DNA of 64,000 bases from Streptomyces coeruleorubidus (lineage in GTDB: Bacteria; Actinomycetota; Actinomycetes; Streptomycetales; Streptomycetaceae). How positions within the stretch are numbered: position 1 is the first letter of the stretch; the number at the start of each line of letters is the position of its first letter. The position numbers and the translations under genes were made by a program. This document shows positions 43,799 through 51,990 of the stretch, piece by piece. Below the pieces are notes generated by a model. It worked only from the letters and a program-made list of their open reading frames with translations, was not told where the DNA came from and did no database searches. The stretch covers positions 7,316,001 to 7,380,000 of the forward strand of contig NZ_CP118527.1 of the NCBI RefSeq assembly GCF_028885415.1, written 5' to 3'.

Positions 43799-44257
43799 CT
43801 ACGCCGGCTTCGCCGCCCTCAGCGCCTCCGCCAGGCGCTCCGGCTCACGCGTGGACAGGTACAGGTACGGAGTCGGGTCCTGCGGGTCCGTGACTTCCAC
43901 GCGCAGGGCCGTGGGGATGTAGGCGCGCAGCAGCATGAAGGCGCGCGGGTCGGCCTTGTGGGTGCGCCAGGCACGGGTTTCCTCCGCGTCCAGGACCTCC
44001 GCCTCGCCCAGGGCCGCCACCGGGATCTTCGCCTCGCCCGCGATCAGGGAATCGCCCACCACACGGATGCGGACCGAGCCGTACGAACTCGCGGCGACGG
44101 CCGCGACCGCGGTGCCCCCGGCCAGGCCGCCGAGCATCGGCAGCGTGCCGAACGGGAGCAGGACCAGGGCCATGGAGACCCCGACGAGGAACGAGATCAG
44201 CCACCAGGACCGGGGAGCGGTCAGGCGTTCTTCGTAAGGGGCGGCGGAGAGCTGCAT
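43799..44257 (-). CDS. DUF3093 membrane protein
   Basis: 152 residues. Two membrane helices close together near the N-terminus (SWWLISFLVGVSMALVLLPF and LGGLAGGTAVAAVAA), then a PH-like beta domain (IRVVGDSLIAGEAKIPV, ending YLYLSTREPERLAEAL). Conserved in actinobacteria, function unknown. It converges with the preceding gene and diverges from the thioesterase. Confidence 0.85.
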   Translation of the reverse strand: MQLSAAPYEERLTAPRSWWLISFLVGVSMALVLLPFGTLPMLGGLAGGTAVAAVAASSYGSVRIRVVGDSLIAGEAKIPVAALGEAEVLDAEETRAWRTHKADPRAFMLLRAYIPTALRVEVTDPQDPTPYLYLSTREPERLAEALRAAKPA

Positions 44258-44269
44258 GGAGCCAAGCTT

Positions 44270-44280
44270 GACACGGTGTC
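44270..44280. promoter_or_regulatory. GACACGGTGTC palindrome in a divergent promoter
   Basis: Perfect 5-1-5 palindrome between the DUF3093 and thioesterase starts. GACAC is the WhiA recognition core, so a developmental link is possible but unproved. Confidence 0.4.
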
Positions 44281-44301
44281 GGGAAGGGGCCGACGCGCGG
44301 G

Positions 44302-44307
44302 TAAGGT
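44302..44307 (+). promoter_or_regulatory. Probable -10 of the leaderless thioesterase-dut message
   Basis: TAAGGT with 8 bases to the GTG start and no ribosome site. Confidence 0.5.
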
Positions 44308-44315
44308 CTCCGGCT

Positions 44316-44900
44316 GTGAGTCGTACTTCCGCTGCTCTTCAGCCTCCGGCCGACGCCGTGCGACCGGCGCGACATCCGGATGCTCCGGCGCCCGGTGAGC
44401 TGCTCGGTGCGCACTACGGCCAGTGTTTCGGCTGCGGCGGCGACCAGCCGCACGGGCTGCACCTGGAGGCACGGGCCGGCGAGGGCGTGTCCCTCACCGC
44501 AGAGTTCACCGTGCAGTCCGCTCACCAGGGTGCTCCGGGCCTCGCTCACGGCGGGGTGCTCACCTCCGCACTCGACGAGACCCTCGGCTCGCTGAACTGG
44601 CTGCTGCGCACCATCGCCGTGACCGGACGGCTGGAGACCGACTTCGTACGGCCCGTGCCCGTCGGTACCACGCTGTACCTGGAGGCGGAGGTGACGGCGG
44701 TGGCCGGGCGGAAGATCTACTCGACCGCCACCGGACGCGTCGGCGGCCCCGACGGGCCCGTCGCGGTCCGTGCCGACGCGCTCTTCATCGAGGTGAAGGT
44801 CGACCACTTCGTCGACCACGGCCGCCAGGAGGAGATCCAGGCGGCCATGAACGACCCGGACCAGGTCCGGCGCGCTCGCGCCTTCGAGGTGAACCCGTGA
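44316..44900 (+). CDS. PaaI/hot-dog fold thioesterase
   Basis: 194 residues. A disordered N-terminus, then a hot-dog domain: CFGCGGDQPHGLHLEARAG, the catalytic-type motif GLAHGGVLTSALDETLGS and VRPVPVGTTLYLEAEV. It should hydrolyse small acyl-CoA thioesters. The CFGC motif may bind metal or be structural. GTG 44316 lies 8 bases after TAAGGT, so the mRNA is probably leaderless. The stop overlaps the next start (GTGA). Confidence 0.85.
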   Translation: MSRTSAALQPPADAVRPARHPDAPAPGELLGAHYGQCFGCGGDQPHGLHLEARAGEGVSLTAEFTVQSAHQGAPGLAHGGVLTSALDETLGSLNWLLRTIAVTGRLETDFVRPVPVGTTLYLEAEVTAVAGRKIYSTATGRVGGPDGPVAVRADALFIEVKVDHFVDHGRQEEIQAAMNDPDQVRRARAFEVNP

Positions 44901-45547
44901 GTCCCGAAAGTCTCTTGAGCCCCATGACCACTGCGACTCCCATGACCCCCACAAGCCCCGTCAGCCCGGAAAGCCCCATGACTCCTGCGAGCCCTGTGAG
45001 CCGTCAGCCCGTGGACGTGCTGATCCGGCGCGTCGATCCGGACGTACCGCTTCCGTCGTATGCGCACCCCGGGGACGCGGGAGCCGATCTGCGTACCACC
45101 GAGGCGTGCCAACTGGCGCCGGGTGAGCGGGCGGTGCTGCCCACGGGAGTGTCTGTGGCCCTGCCGGAGGGGTACGCGGCCTTCGTGCACCCTCGGTCCG
45201 GCCTGGCCGCCCGCTGCGGCGTCGCCCTGGTGAATGCCCCGGGGACGGTTGATGCCGGGTACCGTGGGGAGATCAAGGTGATCGTGGTGAATCTCGACCC
45301 GCGCGAGGCCGTGCGGTTCGAGCGCTTCGACCGGATTGCCCAACTGGTCGTCCAGCAGGTCGAGAGGGTCCGCTTCCAGGAGGTGGCGGAGCTTCCCGGC
45401 TCCGCGCGGGCCGAGGGGGGCTTCGGGTCCACCGGAGGACACGCCGCGGTGGACGGGACGAGCGGCACAAGCGGTCAGGCCGCCCTGGGCGGTCAGGCGG
45501 GTGGGAATCGATACGCTTCGGTCGTATCCGACCGGGAAGGACAGTGA
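44897..45547 (+). CDS. dut: dUTP diphosphatase with a low-complexity N-terminal extension
   Basis: 216 residues if GTG 44897 is used. All five trimeric dUTPase motifs are present: HPGDAGADLR, PRSGLA, GTVDAGYRGEIKV, RFDRIAQLVVQ and RAEGGFGSTG. Before them are about 38 residues of Ser/Pro/Met/Thr repeats (SPMTTATPMTPTSPVSPESP) that I do not recall in other dUTPases. GTG 44996 or GTG 45011 would give the normal length. The 44897 start overlaps the thioesterase stop, the usual coupling pattern, so the extension may be translated. The enzyme keeps uracil out of DNA. Confidence 0.9.
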   Translation: MSPESLLSPMTTATPMTPTSPVSPESPMTPASPVSRQPVDVLIRRVDPDVPLPSYAHPGDAGADLRTTEACQLAPGERAVLPTGVSVALPEGYAAFVHPRSGLAARCGVALVNAPGTVDAGYRGEIKVIVVNLDPREAVRFERFDRIAQLVVQQVERVRFQEVAELPGSARAEGGFGSTGGHAAVDGTSGTSGQAALGGQAGGNRYASVVSDREGQ

Positions 45548-45548
45548 C

Positions 45549-46304
45549 GTGTTCGGACGTCGCAAGAAGAGGGATGCCGCCGAGGACGCGGCCGGCGAGG
45601 CCGAGCAGGTCGTCGACGGTGTCGACAGTGAGGCGGGCGGCGAGGGCGAGCGCCTGAGGCTCGAGCCGGCGCCGCGGCCCGACGGGCCCTGGGACAGCTC
45701 CGAGGTGCGCGACCCGGGCGAGGGCCGGGTCGACCTGGGCGGTCTGTTCGTGCCGGGCGTCGACGGCATGGAGCTGCGCGTAGAGGTCGCGGGTGACGCG
45801 ATCGTGGCGGCGACGGTCGTGCTGCGGGACAGCGCCATCCAGCTGCAGGGCTTCGCCGCGCCCAAGCGTGAGGGCATCTGGGGCGAGGTGCGCGAGGAGA
45901 TCGGCTCGGGCATCACCCAGCAGGGCGGCATCGTCGACGAGGTCGAGGGACCGCTGGGCTGGGAGCTGCGCGCCCAGGTGCCGGTGCAGCTGCCGGACGG
46001 CACCGGCGGCTTCCAGGTCGTGCGGTTCGTCGGTGTGGACGGCCCCCGCTGGTTCCTGCGCGGGGTCATCTCGGGCCAGGGCGCGGTGCAGCCGCAGGCC
46101 GCCGGGCTGCTCGAGCAGATCTTCCGGGACACGGTCGTGGTGCGCGGTGAGGGCCCGATGGCGCCCCGCGACCCGATCGTCCTGAAGCTGCCCAACGACG
46201 CCCAGATGGTCCCCGAGGGCATCCAGCAGGAGGAGGAGGGCTCCCGTTTCGCCGGCGGAATGGGTCAGCTCCAGCGCGGACCGGAGATCACCGAGGTTCG
46301 CTGA
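45549..46304 (+). CDS. DUF3710 family protein
   Basis: 251 residues. A basic start (FGRRKKRDAAED), then acidic linker, then a folded domain (VDLGGLFVPGVDGMELRVEV to about 215). The family is conserved next to dut in actinobacteria with no known activity. GTG 45549 starts one base after the dut stop and has AAGGA upstream. Confidence 0.88.
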   Translation: MFGRRKKRDAAEDAAGEAEQVVDGVDSEAGGEGERLRLEPAPRPDGPWDSSEVRDPGEGRVDLGGLFVPGVDGMELRVEVAGDAIVAATVVLRDSAIQLQGFAAPKREGIWGEVREEIGSGITQQGGIVDEVEGPLGWELRAQVPVQLPDGTGGFQVVRFVGVDGPRWFLRGVISGQGAVQPQAAGLLEQIFRDTVVVRGEGPMAPRDPIVLKLPNDAQMVPEGIQQEEEGSRFAGGMGQLQRGPEITEVR

Positions 46305-46320
46305 GCGTTGTAGAGACACC

Positions 46321-46350
46321 AGGGCCGCACTCCTCACGGGGTGCGGCCCT
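46321..46350 (+). terminator. Intrinsic terminator after DUF3710
   Basis: A perfect 10-bp stem AGGGCCGCAC (46321-46330 with 46341-46350), 10-base loop, then TTTCT. Confidence 0.88.
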
Positions 46351-46730
46351 TTCTCGTGTGTGGAGCCTTGACGGGTTATTGGCTGTACCTACCGTCTCCG
46401 TCCAACGCTCTGTTCATGAAGGCGCTTCACGTTCACGTACGAGAACGGAAGGCCCCCCAGCCGCGCCAAGGTCCTGGCCAACCGTCTCGGACACGCCCTG
46501 ACCAACACCGGGACGCTGACCCCGCGCGGCCGCCCCGCCGGCAGCAACAACCTCTTCGTCGCCTGGGAGACCCTCACCCACGGCGACAACCCCGCGTGAC
46601 CCGCTGAACGGCCGGGCGCGTCAGAGTTCCGTCAAAGACGGTCCCACTGCCGGGCCCGGAACCCATATGTCGTAATTGTTGGCCGTAAGGTCGACGCTGC
46701 GCAGTGGGCAGACCGGAAGACAATGAGGCC
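46351..46730. other. Intergenic region before kdpD with a coding-like fragment
   Basis: About 380 bases. From about 46418 to 46599 one forward frame has the codon bias of a real gene (SRAKVLANRLGHALTNTG, then AGSNNLFVAWETLTHGDNPA, stop) but it has no start codon and a TGA closes it upstream. I read it as the tail of a lost gene. The kdpFABC genes that normally accompany kdpDE are not here and this fragment does not look like any of them. Confidence 0.55.
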
Positions 46731-49286
46731 ATGGGACGCGGCAAGCTTCGGATCTACCTCGGTGCGGCACCGGGCGTCGGCAAGACGTACGCGATGCTGT
46801 CCGAGGCGCACCGCCGCGTCGAGCGGGGCACGGACTGCGTGGTGGCCTTCGTCGAGCACCACGACCGCCCCCGCACCGAGGTCATGCTGCACGGCCTGGA
46901 GCAGGTGCCGCGCAGGCGGCTGGAGTACCGCGGCGGCGTCTTCCCCGAGATGGACCTCGACGCCGTCCTCGCCCGCCGCCCCCAGGTCGCCCTGGTCGAC
47001 GAACTCGCCCACACCAACATCCCCGGCTCCCGCAACGCCAAGCGCTGGCAGGACGTGGAGGAACTGCTGGCGGCCGGTGTCGACGTGATCTCGACCGTCA
47101 ACATCCAGCACCTGGAGTCACTGGGCGACATCGTCGAGTCGATCACCGGTGTGCGGCAGCAGGAGACCGTGCCGGACGAGGTGGTACGGCGGGCCGACCA
47201 GGTGGAGCTGGTCGACATGTCGCCCGAGGCGCTGCGGCGGCGGATGGCGCACGGCAACATCTACCAACCCGACAAGGTCGACGCGGCCCTGTCGAACTAC
47301 TTCCGGCCCGGCAACCTGACCGCCCTGCGCGAACTGGCGCTGCTGTGGGTGGCCGACCGGGTCGACGCCTACCTCACCCAGTACCGCAGCGATCACCGGG
47401 TGTCGAGGATCTGGGGCTCGCGCGAGCGGATCGTGGTCGGCCTGACCGGCGGCCCGGAGGGCCGGACGCTGATCCGCCGGGCCGCGCGGCTGGCCGAGAA
47501 GGGCGCCGGCGGTGAGGTGCTGGCCGTCTACATAGCCCGCAGCGACGGGCTGACCTCGGCCTCGCCCAAGGAACTGGCGATGCAGCGGACCCTCGTCGAG
47601 GACCTCGGCGGAACGTTCCATCACGTGGTCGGCGACGACATACCGGCCGCGCTGCTCGCCTTCGCCCGCGGTGTGAACGCCACCCAGATCGTGCTGGGCT
47701 CCTCGCGCCGCAGGACCTGGCAGTACGTCTTCGGGCCCGGCGTCGGCGCGACGGTCGCCCGGGAGTCCGGGTCCGACCTCGACGTGCACATCGTCACCCA
47801 CGACGAAGTCGCCAAGGGCCGCGGACTGCCGGTGGCCCGGGGTGCACGCCTCGGTCGGTCCCGGCGGGTGTGGGGCTGGCTGGCCGGGGTCGCCGGCCCG
47901 CCGGTCCTGGCGGCGCTGCTCAGCGCCGTCGACCTCGGCCTGGCCAACGACATGCTGCTGTTCCTGGCGCTGACCGTGGCGGCGGCCCTGCTCGGCGGGC
48001 TGCTCCCGGCGCTGGCCTCGGCGGCGGTGGGTTCCCTGCTGCTGAACTACTTCTACACACCGCCCCTGCACCGGTGGACCATCGCCGACCCGAAGAACAT
48101 CGTCGCCATCGTGATCTTCGTGGCCGTCGGCGTGGCGGTGGCCTCCGTGGTCGACCTCGCCGCCCGCCGCACCCACCAGGCCGCCCGGCTGCGGGCCGAG
48201 TCCGAGATCCTGTCCTTCCTCGCGGGCAACGTGCTGCGCGGCGAGACCGGCCTGGAGGACCTGCTGGAACGGGTCCGGGAGACCTTCGGCATGGAGTCGG
48301 CGGCCCTGCTGGAGAGGGCGAGCGACGTCGCGCCGTGGACCTGCGCCGGCCGCGTCGGGCGGGGACGTGCCGTCGAGCGGCCCGACCAGGCGGATGTGGA
48401 CATGCCGGTCGGGGACCACATGGCGCTCGCGCTGACCGGCCGCGTCCTGCCCGCCGAGGACCGCCGGGTGCTGGCCGCCTTCGCCGCCCAGGCCGCCGTC
48501 GTCCTGGACCGCCGCCGGCTCCAGGAGGAGGCCGACCGGGCCCGCACCCTAGCCGAGGGCAACCGCATCCGTACGGCGCTGCTCGCCGCCGTCAGCCACG
48601 ACCTGCGCACCCCGCTCGCCGGGATCAAGGCGGCGGTGACCTCCCTGCGCTCCGAGGACGTCGAGTGGTCCGAGGAGGACCGGGCGGCGCTGCTGGAGGG
48701 CATCGAGGAGGGCGCCGACCGCCTCGACCACCTCGTCGGCAACCTGCTCGACATGTCCCGGCTCCAGACCGGCACGGTCACCCCGCTGATCCGCGAGATC
48801 GACCTCGACGAGGTGGTGCCGATGGCGCTCGGCGGCGTGCCCGAGGGCAGTGTCGACCTGGACGTTCCGGAGACCCTGCCCATGGTCGACGTGGACCCCG
48901 GGCTGCTGGAGCGGGCGATGGCCAACCTCGTCGAGAACGCCGTCAAGTACAGTCCGTCCGGCGCGCCCGTGCTGGTCGCAGCCAGCGCGCTCGCCGACCG
49001 GGTCGAGGTGCGGGTCGTCGACCGGGGGCCGGGCGTCCCCGACGAGGCCAAGGACCGCATCTTCGAGCCCTTCCAGCGCTACGGCGACGCCCCGCGCGGC
49101 GCCGGTGTGGGACTGGGGCTCGCGGTGGCGCGCGGCTTCGCCGAGGCCATGGGCGGCACACTCGACGCCGAGGACACCCCCGGTGGCGGGCTCACCATGG
49201 TCCTCACCCTCCGCGCGGCGGGACCGCGCCCGGAGCTCCTCCACGTGGCGGAACACGCAGCCGAACCGGAAAGGCAGACCTCATGA
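46731..49286 (+). CDS. kdpD: KdpD sensor histidine kinase
   Basis: 851 residues. The KdpD domain (about 1-210) has Walker A GAAPGVGKTYAML and VDELAHTNIPGSRNAKRWQD. A USP domain (about 230-350) follows, then four close membrane helices (DUF4118, about 380-480), a GAF-like linker, HisKA (AAVSHDLRTPLAGIKAAV) and HATPase (MANLVENAVKYSPSG, GLGLAVARGF). KdpD senses potassium limitation; in Gram-positive relatives the USP domain binds c-di-AMP (family knowledge). Overlaps kdpE by 4 bases. The KdpFABC pump is not encoded nearby. Confidence 0.93.
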   Translation: MGRGKLRIYLGAAPGVGKTYAMLSEAHRRVERGTDCVVAFVEHHDRPRTEVMLHGLEQVPRRRLEYRGGVFPEMDLDAVLARRPQVALVDELAHTNIPGSRNAKRWQDVEELLAAGVDVISTVNIQHLESLGDIVESITGVRQQETVPDEVVRRADQVELVDMSPEALRRRMAHGNIYQPDKVDAALSNYFRPGNLTALRELALLWVADRVDAYLTQYRSDHRVSRIWGSRERIVVGLTGGPEGRTLIRRAARLAEKGAGGEVLAVYIARSDGLTSASPKELAMQRTLVEDLGGTFHHVVGDDIPAALLAFARGVNATQIVLGSSRRRTWQYVFGPGVGATVARESGSDLDVHIVTHDEVAKGRGLPVARGARLGRSRRVWGWLAGVAGPPVLAALLSAVDLGLANDMLLFLALTVAAALLGGLLPALASAAVGSLLLNYFYTPPLHRWTIADPKNIVAIVIFVAVGVAVASVVDLAARRTHQAARLRAESEILSFLAGNVLRGETGLEDLLERVRETFGMESAALLERASDVAPWTCAGRVGRGRAVERPDQADVDMPVGDHMALALTGRVLPAEDRRVLAAFAAQAAVVLDRRRLQEEADRARTLAEGNRIRTALLAAVSHDLRTPLAGIKAAVTSLRSEDVEWSEEDRAALLEGIEEGADRLDHLVGNLLDMSRLQTGTVTPLIREIDLDEVVPMALGGVPEGSVDLDVPETLPMVDVDPGLLERAMANLVENAVKYSPSGAPVLVAASALADRVEVRVVDRGPGVPDEAKDRIFEPFQRYGDAPRGAGVGLGLAVARGFAEAMGGTLDAEDTPGGGLTMVLTLRAAGPRPELLHVAEHAAEPERQTS

Positions 49287-49966
49287 CCCGGGTGCTGGTG
49301 GTCGACGACGAGCCGCAGATCGTGCGCGCCCTCGTGATCAACCTCAGGGCACGCAAGTACGAGGTCGACGCCGCCCACGACGGCGCCACCGCCCTCCAGC
49401 TCGCCGCCGCCCGCCACCCCGACGTGGTCGTCCTCGACCTCGGCCTGCCCGACATGGACGGCGTCGAGGTGATCAGGGGCCTGCGGGGCTGGACCCGGGT
49501 GCCCATCCTGGTGCTGTCCGCCCGGCACTCCTCCGACGAGAAGGTCGAGGCGCTGGACGCGGGCGCCGACGACTACGTCACCAAGCCCTTCGGCATGGAC
49601 GAACTGCTGGCCCGGCTGCGGGCCGCCGTGCGCCGGGCCGAACCGGCCGGGGGCGGTGAGGACGACGTCGTCGTGGAGACCGGCGAGTTCACCGTCGACC
49701 TGGCCGCGAAGAAGGTCAACCGCGCCGGGAAGGACGTACGGCTGACCCCGACGGAGTGGCACCTGCTGGAGGTCCTCGTCCGCAACGGCGGCCGTCTGGT
49801 CGGGCAGAAGCAGCTGCTCCAGGAGGTGTGGGGGCCGTCGTACGGGACGGAGACCAACTATCTGCGCGTGTACATGGCGCAGCTGCGGCGGAAGCTGGAG
49901 GCGGATCCCTCCCATCCGAAGCACTTCATCACGGAGCCGGGGATGGGGTACCGGTTCGAGAAGTGA
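49283..49966 (+). CDS. kdpE: KdpE response regulator
   Basis: 227 residues. Receiver with VVDDEPQIV, phospho-acceptor Asp52 (VVVLDLGLPDMDG) and TKPFGMDELLARLRAA, then an OmpR-type winged helix (LTPTEWHLLEVLVRNGGRLV, ending EPGMGYRFEK). It should activate kdpFABC or, since those are absent here, other potassium genes, for example the transporter at 54.2 kb (inference). Confidence 0.93.
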   Translation: MTRVLVVDDEPQIVRALVINLRARKYEVDAAHDGATALQLAAARHPDVVVLDLGLPDMDGVEVIRGLRGWTRVPILVLSARHSSDEKVEALDAGADDYVTKPFGMDELLARLRAAVRRAEPAGGGEDDVVVETGEFTVDLAAKKVNRAGKDVRLTPTEWHLLEVLVRNGGRLVGQKQLLQEVWGPSYGTETNYLRVYMAQLRRKLEADPSHPKHFITEPGMGYRFEK

Positions 49967-50007
49967 GGTCCTCGCCCCGGGGCTACATGGCTGTCGGCGG
50001 CCCCCGG

Positions 50008-50013
50008 TACGCT
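50008..50013 (+). promoter_or_regulatory. Probable -10 of a leaderless message
   Basis: TACGCT with 6 bases to ATG 50020 and no ribosome site. Confidence 0.45.
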
Positions 50014-50019
50014 CTAGTC

Positions 50020-50418
50020 ATGAGTGCTGTTCCTCGTTCGCACAAGCCGGCGGGCCGGTTCCGGCGCATGCTCGACCGGCTCTCCTCGTCGCAGGAGGAC
50101 CTGGAGTCCGAGGAACTGCGCGAGGACACCGAGACCGCGGGCTGTATCCGGATCGGAGACTGCCAGGACCGGCAGATAGCGACGGTTACTGGTACCTTGC
50201 GCACGGTCACCCTGCGACCGCGGGCCGGAGTCCCCGCCCTGGAGGCCGAGCTGTTCGACGGCTCCGCCGCGCTGGACGTGGTGTGGCTCGGCAGGCGCTC
50301 CATCGTCGGCATAGAGCCGGGGCGCAAGCTGATCGCATCGGGCCGGATCTCGATGAGCCGGGGCCGCCGGGTGCTGTTCAATCCCAAGTACGAACTGAGA
50401 CCCCTCGGACGGGAGTAG
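50020..50418 (+). CDS. OB-fold nucleic-acid-binding protein
   Basis: 132 residues. A charged helical N-terminus (SSSQEDLESEELREDTE) and a C-terminal OB-fold resembling RecG/RecJ-type wedge or anticodon-binding domains (ATVTGTLRTVTLRPRAGVPA to GRKLIASGRISMSRGRRVLF). Conserved upstream of DUF3159 in Streptomyces, function unknown. TACGCT lies 6 bases before the ATG, so it is probably leaderless. Confidence 0.8.
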   Translation: MSAVPRSHKPAGRFRRMLDRLSSSQEDLESEELREDTETAGCIRIGDCQDRQIATVTGTLRTVTLRPRAGVPALEAELFDGSAALDVVWLGRRSIVGIEPGRKLIASGRISMSRGRRVLFNPKYELRPLGRE

Positions 50419-50421
50419 CCG

Positions 50422-51153
50422 GTGACGTCGCTCGACAAGCCGACCGAAGAGACATCTGCGGACGACGCCCGGGCGGTGACCGAGGCCGCCCTGTTCGAAG
50501 CGTTCGGCGGCCTGCGGGGCATGGTCGAGACGGTGCTGCCCGGCCTGCTGTTCGTCACCATCTACACGATCAACAAGGACCTGCACCTGTCGGCGATCGC
50601 GGCGCTGGCCGTGTCGCTGGTACTGGTCGTGGTCCGGCTGGTGATGAAGGACACCGTCAAGCACGCCTTCAGCGGTGTCTTCGGCGTGGCCTTCGGTGTC
50701 GTCTTCGCGATGATGACCGGCAACGCCAAGGACTTCTACCTGCCCGGCATGCTCTACACGCTGGGTCTGGGACTCGCCTACATCATCACCACGCTGTGCG
50801 GTGTGCCGCTGATCGGGCTGATCCTCGGCCCGGTCTTCAAGGAGAACCTCTCCTGGCGCACGCGGAACCCCGGCCGTAAGAAGGCCTACGCGAAGGCCAG
50901 TTACGCCTGGGGTGCGATCCTGCTCGCCAAGTGCGCGATCCTCTTCCCGCTGTACTGGTGGGCCGACACCACACAGCTGGGCTGGGTCCTGGTCGCCCTG
51001 AAGATCCCGCCGTTCCTGCTCGCCGTATGGCTGACGTGGGTCTTCCTGGCGAAGGCACCCGCGCCGATCGACGTGTTCGCGGAGATGGAGGCGGAGGAGA
51101 AGGCCGCCGAGGAGAGGGAGCGGGAGGCTGCTGCTCGGTCCGCCGAGCAGTGA
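50422..51153 (+). CDS. DUF3159 membrane protein
   Basis: 243 residues with about six membrane helices in two groups, including LFVTIYTINKDLHLSAIAAL and GVVFAMMTGNAKDFYLPGML. The last 25 residues are a Glu/Ala-rich charged helix. Function unknown; the fold resembles intracellular septation protein A-type channels. GTG 50422 follows GGGAG, 3 bases after the OB-fold gene. Located inside the potassium-themed run. Confidence 0.85.
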   Translation: MTSLDKPTEETSADDARAVTEAALFEAFGGLRGMVETVLPGLLFVTIYTINKDLHLSAIAALAVSLVLVVVRLVMKDTVKHAFSGVFGVAFGVVFAMMTGNAKDFYLPGMLYTLGLGLAYIITTLCGVPLIGLILGPVFKENLSWRTRNPGRKKAYAKASYAWGAILLAKCAILFPLYWWADTTQLGWVLVALKIPPFLLAVWLTWVFLAKAPAPIDVFAEMEAEEKAAEEREREAAARSAEQ

Positions 51154-51174
51154 CCGGCGTTTGTGCTGGACTTG

Positions 51175-51193
51175 CTGGGGGCTCCGCCCCCAG
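51175..51193. repeat. GC-rich hairpin of a dispersed Streptomyces type
   Basis: CTGGGGGCTCCGCCCCCAG: 8-bp arms around TCC, continuing into CAGACCCC. Near-identical hairpins recur after many Streptomyces genes (from memory), so it is probably a dispersed terminator-like repeat. Confidence 0.6.
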
Positions 51194-51250
51194 ACCCCCA
51201 GGGCCTATGCCCACCCGCCGCCCGACGCGGTCGGCCGAGAGGTGAAGCAA

Positions 51251-51292
51251 GCAGGGAGGGGCTTCCCGGAGACCCGGGAAGCCCCTTCCTGC
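51251..51292. terminator. Long bidirectional terminator
   Basis: A 19-bp stem with one G-T pair (51251-51269 with 51274-51292) around an AGAC loop, between the DUF3159 gene and the convergent trkA pair. Confidence 0.88.
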
Positions 51293-51312
51293 TTGTCCCC
51301 GCAGGGCCCCGC

Positions 51313-51990
51313 TCAGCTCGCCGCGCTGTCCCGGCGTACCGACAGCAGGTCCTCCAGCTGCTCCTCACGGGCCTGTGCGGCCACGAAGAGGAGCTCGTCG
51401 CCCGCCTCCAGGGAGTCCTCCCGGGAGGGCGTCAGGACGCGGGTGCCTCGGATGATCGTGACCAGGGACGTGTCCTCGGGCCACTCGACGTCCCCGACCT
51501 GCGTGCCGGCCAGGGCCGACTCCTCCGGCAGGGTCAGCTCGACCAGGTTCGCGTCGCCGTGGCTGAAGCGGAGCAGGCGGACCAGGTCGCCCACGCTCAC
51601 CGCCTCCTCGACCAGGGCCGACATCAGACGCGGCGTGGAGACGGCGACGTCCACGCCCCAGGACTCGTTGAACAGCCACTCGTTCTTCGGGTTGTTCACC
51701 CGGGCGACCACCCGCGGAACGCCGTACTCCGTCTTGGCGAGGAGCGAGACGACCAGGTTCACCTTGTCGTCGCCGGTCGCGGCGATGACGACGTTGCAGC
51801 GCTGGAGCGCCGCCTCGTCCAGGGAGGTGATCTCGCAGGCGTCGGCCAGCAGCCACTCGGCCTGCGGGACGCGTTCGACCGAGATGGCGGTCGGCGCCTT
51901 GTCGATCAGCAGGACCTCGTGGCCGTTCTCCAGCAGCTCGCCCGCGATCGAGCGGCCGACCGCGCCGGCTCCGGCAATGGCGACCCTCAT
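51313..51990 (-). CDS. TrkA/RCK potassium-transport regulatory protein (second of pair)
   Basis: 225 residues. RCK_N Rossmann domain with the nucleotide-binding GAGAVG (residues 7-12) and acidic LLIDK, then RCK_C (LVELTLPEESALAGTQVGD). Such proteins gate potassium channels or transporters in response to NAD(H), ATP or c-di-AMP. Coupled to the preceding trkA by a TGATG overlap. Confidence 0.9.
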   Translation of the reverse strand: MRVAIAGAGAVGRSIAGELLENGHEVLLIDKAPTAISVERVPQAEWLLADACEITSLDEAALQRCNVVIAATGDDKVNLVVSLLAKTEYGVPRVVARVNNPKNEWLFNESWGVDVAVSTPRLMSALVEEAVSVGDLVRLLRFSHGDANLVELTLPEESALAGTQVGDVEWPEDTSLVTIIRGTRVLTPSREDSLEAGDELLFVAAQAREEQLEDLLSVRRDSAAS

